Shown here: one piece after another, positions 59,738 to 64,000 of the stretch
Layout: the number at the start of each line of letters is the position of its first letter
Numbering within the stretch: position 1 is the first letter of the stretch
DNA from: Monoplex corrugatus
Taxonomy: Eukaryota; Mollusca; Gastropoda; Littorinimorpha; Ranellidae
Reading direction: 5' to 3'
Length of the DNA stretch: 64,000 nt
NCBI GenBank assembly: GCA_030674185.1
Contig: JAPXFY010000026.1
Coordinates: 32,108,667-32,172,666, forward strand
The notes under the pieces: generated by a model
What the model was told of the DNA's origin: nothing
The model's database searches: none
What the model saw: only the letters and a program-made list of their open reading frames with translations
Translations under genes and position numbers: made by a program

Positions 59738-61060
59738 TCAAAATCAAAGAAAGCAGCTTGATGAGTCATGTATGAAAAAATCCTCAAAATCAAAGAAAGC
59801 AGCTTGATGAGTCATGTATGAAAAAATCCTATCAAGAACAATCATGATGACAAGGAACAGAATCAAAAGAGAAATAGCAGAAGAACAGTATGGAATCGTT
59901 GAAGGGAAAGGAACTGTTAATGCCATATACATCCTAAGAGCTATCATAGGGAGGTCAGGAGAGTTGAATAAGGATTATATTTATGCTTTGTTGATACCAA
60001 AGCTTTTAATCGGGTAGGACACGAAGAATTAATCAACCAACAAGAAAGGCTCAATATTGATGAAAAAGATCTAAGAACAATCAGAGACATGTGTTGGTAA
60101 CAGACAGCAGCAGTGGGAGTGGAGAACGATGTAGGCTCTTTCCGAGGTGTGGAAAGAGGGATCGGGCAGGGTTGTGTTCTGTCACCAGATTTGTTTTCAC
60201 TTTACAGCGAAACCATCAAGGGAGACGTAGAAGAACGCCCTGGGAAAAGGGTTGAAGGAGGAATAATGGGCAACACTCGTTGCGCCGATGGCACCGTGCT
60301 AGTTGCAGAAAATGAAGGAGACCTGCAGGACCTTGTGAATATAATGGAAATAGGAAGCAGGAATAAAGGGCTGGATCTAAATAGCAAGAGGACTGAGGCC
60401 ATGGTGATCAGTAAAAAAACGGGAGATCCCCTCACGCAAGATAACAGCAAATGGCACAACTTTGAGACAGGTTGATAAATTTGGGTGTCTGGGAACGATC
60501 ATCTCACCAGACTTGGGAACGATCATCTCACCAAGACTGTAGATGCGCATCAGAGGTGGCCAGCAGAATCGGCCAAGCCAAAACAGCATTCTAGCAGATG
60601 AAAAGCGTTCTTATCAACAAATGCCTATCAATTGACATCAGGAAGAGAGTTCTTGAATGTTACATAGAACCGATACAGTTGTACAGTTGTGAGGTGTGGA
60701 CTGTCAACAAGGAAAGCTCAGAACAAATTGAGGCAGCTGAAATGTGGTTTCTAAGAAGAACGTTAAGAGTTCCATGGACAGCAAAGAAAAGAAAAGAGAC
60801 AGTCTTGAAGGAGGCAGACACAAGAAGATAAGTAATAAAGATTAGGAAAAGACAAGCAACATTTATAGGCCATTTTATGGAGAAAGGGGAATTAGAGCAC
60901 CTGGTCACAAAAGGAAAGCTGGAGGGAAAGCGAACACCAGGCAGACCCAGGGAGAAAATATTGGACGGACTTGCAAGGTGGCTGAAGACAGAAAGGGTGG
61001 GAGATATACTTGCAGCGACAGGGGATCGATTCGTATGGACGGCCATGATCGCCAACAACA
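59738..61060 (+). pseudogene. Decayed RTE-like LINE, reverse transcriptase to 3' end
   Basis: The + strand shows RT pieces: EEQYGIVEGKGTVNAIYILR (about 59880), then after a frameshift RGIGQGCVLSPDLFSLYSET (60155-60210), and RCADGTVLVAEN where YADD is expected, so the catalytic Asp pair is lost. Further on come KRVLECYIEPIQLYSCEVWT, IEAAEMWFLRRTLRVPWTAK and KGKLEGKRTPGRPREKILDG. The 5' side has a 46-bp tandem duplication (59738-59783 / 59784-59829). It is the best preserved of the family in this window and opposite in orientation to the copy at 56003. Confidence 0.82.
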
Positions 61061-61400
61061 GCATCAACAAAAACAACGACAACGACGACGACACGACGAC
61101 GAGACGACGACGATGTGATGACGACGACGACGATGATGATGATGACGAGAACGATATGATGACGATGATGATATGATGACGACGACGACGACGACGACGA
61201 CGACAACAATAAATAAAAATAATGATGATGATGAAAATAAAAAGAAAAAAATAATAGTAACAATTACAATAACAACAACAACAATAATGATAATAATAAT
61301 AATAATAATAATAATGATAATAACAATAATGATAATAACAATAATAGTAATAATAATAATAATGATAACAATAACGATGATGATGATGATGATACATAAA
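61061..61400. repeat. Expanded trinucleotide tail (GAC/GAT/AAT)n of the LINE
   Basis: GAC and GAT repeats (61075-61205) pass into AAT and AATGAT repeats (61206-61395). The other LINE copies carry only a few GAT units at this point. The long apparent ORFs on both strands here are simple repeats. Confidence 0.9.
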
Positions 61401-61770
61401 AACAAAAGAAGAGAGGAGGGTTGCCACGTCCACACATTAGTGTAGTATAAACAGACATTAATAATGCAGTATAAACATAATCAATTCACATTAAATACGT
61501 ATAACTCTTTATAGTACTCTAGGTAGGATTAGGACAGCTAGAGCAGCATGGGTGAGCATGAAAGTCATCCTCTGAAAGCTGACCCGAGACTATCGAGATC
61601 CGTACCACACCATTGCATCTCCGATGGACGCGGACTGGTGTGACGGCAAGAGGGTTAGGTGTTCACTTTTCAGGGGGAATAACCAGGGTAAACTTACGAA
61701 TTTGACTGAAGTTTGGAGTTATGTCCGCTGGATTCACATGCTCATTTACGTCTAATTTCAAAACCGATGT
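61401..61770. other. No gene recognised
   Basis: Unassigned sequence between repeat blocks. Confidence 0.35.
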
Positions 61771-61817
61771 GTTGTGTGTGTGTGTTGTGTGTTGTGTGTG
61801 TTGTTTGTGTGTGTGTG

Positions 61818-61848
<31 letters not shown>

Positions 61849-61878
61849 GTTTGTGTGTGTGGTGTGTGTGTGTTGTGT
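61771..61878. repeat. (GT)n microsatellite
   Basis: GT repeats with TGTTGTG interruptions. Confidence 0.95.
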
Positions 61879-62198
61879 TCCAGAAATATCGGTGATGAGG
61901 GGAGGGAATGGACGAGAGCAAGAATTATTTTCCAGGAATGTGGACATTAGGTCTAGTGGCTTTTTTTTTTTTATATCCAGTCCTCGCCCATGGAGAGTCT
62001 ACACCAATATATTAAATTATAATATTCATAGAAAATATATACTAGTACAGATGAATTATGATAGTGTAAAGACATCTAAAAAAAACCCACCAAAAAAAAA
62101 ACAAAAACCAAAAAAGCAACAGGAATATCAGCAATATTGATAACGATAATGAAAACAAGAGGCAAGTCCGTGTTTTTTTATGGTGAGGGCCTGGGAAC

Positions 62199-62204
62199 GG
62201 AGAT

Positions 62205-62263
<59 letters not shown>

Positions 62264-62480
62264 AGACAGAGAGACAGAGACAGAGACAGAGACAGAAAAG
62301 AGACAGAGAGAAGAGGCAAGAGAGAGAGAGGCAAAATGACACAGAGAAGAGAGACAGAGAGAGAGACAGAAGAGAGAGAGAAGAAGAGAGAGAGAGAGAG
62401 AGAGAAGAGAGAGAGAGACAAGAGAAAAGAGGACGACAGAGAGAGACAAGGAGACAGAGTAGAGAAGAGACAGGAGAGAG

Positions 62481-62530
<50 letters not shown>

Positions 62531-62615
62531 GAGAGAGACAGTCAGACAGACAGTGTGCGTGAGTGTGTGTGTGTGTGTGTGGTGTGTGTGTGTGTGTGTG
62601 TGTGTGTGGGGTGTG

Positions 62616-62675
<60 letters not shown>

Positions 62676-62755
62676 TCTGTATGTCTGTGTGTGTCGGTGT
62701 GAGTATGTGTGTATCTGCGTGTGTGTTTGTCTCTGTGTGTGTCTGTGTGTATGTG
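62199..62755. repeat. (GA)n / (GACA)n / (GT)n compound microsatellite
   Basis: Purine-only GA tract with ACA interruptions to 62557, GT block 62558-62610, GA block 62620-62672, then degenerate GT. Open frames are artefacts. Confidence 0.95.
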
Positions 62756-62769
62756 CTTAACATCTACCC

Positions 62770-64000
62770 TTTCTGATTTTAAATCAAATTTTTAAAACCC
62801 ACCTCTTTTCTCTACAGTCTTCTTTTTTTCTGTCTTTCCTTGTTTCTGTCTTCCTTTGTTTGCTTTCTCTGTCTCTTTGTTGTGTTGTTTTTTCATTTGT
62901 TTCTTTCTTCTTTGAGTATGAGGTTTGGCCTTAGTTTCTATTTCTTCCTTTGTTCTTTACTTCCTGTGGTTGTGTCTGTTTCTTTTTTCCCTTTTGTTTA
63001 CCGTTGTTTCTTCTTGTGTGTGTGTCTTTCGATATTCTTTTGCTCGTCTTTGGTCTGCTCCCTTCTTCGCTATTTTCATTCTTTCTTTGTTCGTTGCGGG
63101 GTTTTTCCCCCGTGTTTCTTTCTTCCTTTTTTTGTTTTTTTTTTGTGGTGCTTCTTTCTTTGTGTTTTTTGTTTGTGTGATTTGTTTTTCCTTTCCCTTG
63201 TTTCTTTTGTTTTTTTCTTTTAAATTTTTTGTTTTTCTTTTGTTTCATTCTTCATTTCTTGCATTTATTATTTTTGTTGTGATCATTTTTTTTTCTATTT
63301 TCATTCCTTTGGTTTGTTAATTTTTTTTCTTATTTTTTTGTTTTTGTTCGTTCTTATGCATCTGCGTATGCTTTTTCGTTTTTCCTCGTTTCTTTGTTTT
63401 TTTACTTTGTTTCTTCCGTGTTTTTGTATGTCTTTTTGTTTTTGTTTTGTTTTGTTTTTTATTTTTCTTTTCATCTGATTCGCTTCTTTCTTTCTTTTTT
63501 TTGTTTTTTTGTTTTTGTTTGTTTCTTTATTTGCTTTTGTCTACCTTTGTTTTGTGGTTTGTTTTCTTTGTTGTTGTTTTTCTGACTGTGTTTCTATAGT
63601 TGTTTGTTTCTTTGCTTTTTTGGTTTTGACTTTGCTTCTTTTTTCTGTGTTTCTTTGTTGTTGTTTTTTTGTTACATGTTTTTGCTACGTGTGCTGCTTG
63701 CTTTTTTGTTTCGTTTTTCCTTGTTTTCTCTTTCTACTTCAATTGCTTGTTTTTGTTTCTTTTTGTGATACTTGCCTGTTTGCTTGTTTGTTTTTGGCTT
63801 CTTTTTTGTTTCTATTTTCTTGTGTATTCGTTTCTCTTTCTTTTTTTCTTCTTTTTAAACCTTTTGCTTTGTTTCTTCTCTTTCTTGTATTTTCTTTAAT
63901 CCTCTGTTTGCGATAACAAAAAATGTTTTCTCGTTTATTTTTGTTTGTGCTTGTTGTATATATCTGGCTGCATCTTTCTTTGTATTTTTATTTTGTGGTA
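62770..64000. repeat. T-rich, A-poor low-complexity tract to the window edge
   Basis: More than 1.2 kb of TTTC/TTTG/TTTTT words with very few A. Several overlapping frames stay open across it because stop codons need A. No motif or domain is recognised. It continues beyond the window. Confidence 0.85.

Noticed and set aside
60660..61433. 257-codon - strand ORF, the longest in the window
   Set aside because: It is the antisense of the LINE plus its trinucleotide tail; the tyrosine/histidine runs are repeat translation.
62137..62776. Overlapping + strand ORFs rich in ER repeats
   Set aside because: Translated (GA)n purine tract.
62840..63916. Apparent hydrophobic, membrane-like proteins rich in Phe/Leu
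   Set aside because: Artefact of the T-rich, A-poor tract; several frames stay open at once and none has start or splice support.

Overview
The window is animal nuclear DNA. It holds short exons with GT-AG introns, dispersed SINE, LINE and MITE copies, very long dinucleotide microsatellites and several minisatellites. The repeat families (a tRNA-derived SINE with an AATC tail, RTE-like LINEs with GAT tails) and the Rab14 sequence fit a lophotrochozoan, most likely a mollusc. That is an inference; no species-diagnostic gene is present. Almost all ORFs longer than 60 codons are translated microsatellites or repeats.

Two convergent protein-coding genes are supported. On the + strand, 10433-19429 carries the last five coding exons (237 aa, all phase 0) of a tektin-family axonemal protein, best matched to tektin-like protein 1 (TEKTL1/CCDC105). 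Its N-terminal exons were not found and probably lie left of the window. On the - strand, 48868-36322 carries a complete eight-exon RAB14 gene (214 aa) with all G-box motifs and a C-terminal CAC prenylation motif. A non-coding first exon may lie near 55525-55640. The 17 kb between the two stop codons holds 3' UTRs and repeats, with no other recognised gene.

Layout: 1-2165 MITE and RTE fragments; 3020-8030 a 5-kb array of about 38-bp units; 10433-19429 the tektin-like gene, whose introns hold (GA)n, a 71-bp array, nested SINE/LINE insertions and a 46-bp array; 19430-36321 intergenic sequence and UTRs; 36322-48879 RAB14, with a 49-bp array, hairpins and microsatellites in its introns; 48880-55700 RAB14 upstream region with two SINE copies; 56003-61400 two inverted, decayed RTE-like LINEs; 61400-64000 microsatellites and a very T-rich, A-poor tract.

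The most striking observation is that the 46-bp array in the third recognised intron of the tektin-like gene is a tandem amplification of the gene's own intron/exon junction. About 60 copies of a 3' splice site plus the first ~15 nt of exon precede the authentic acceptor, which is the last unit of the array.
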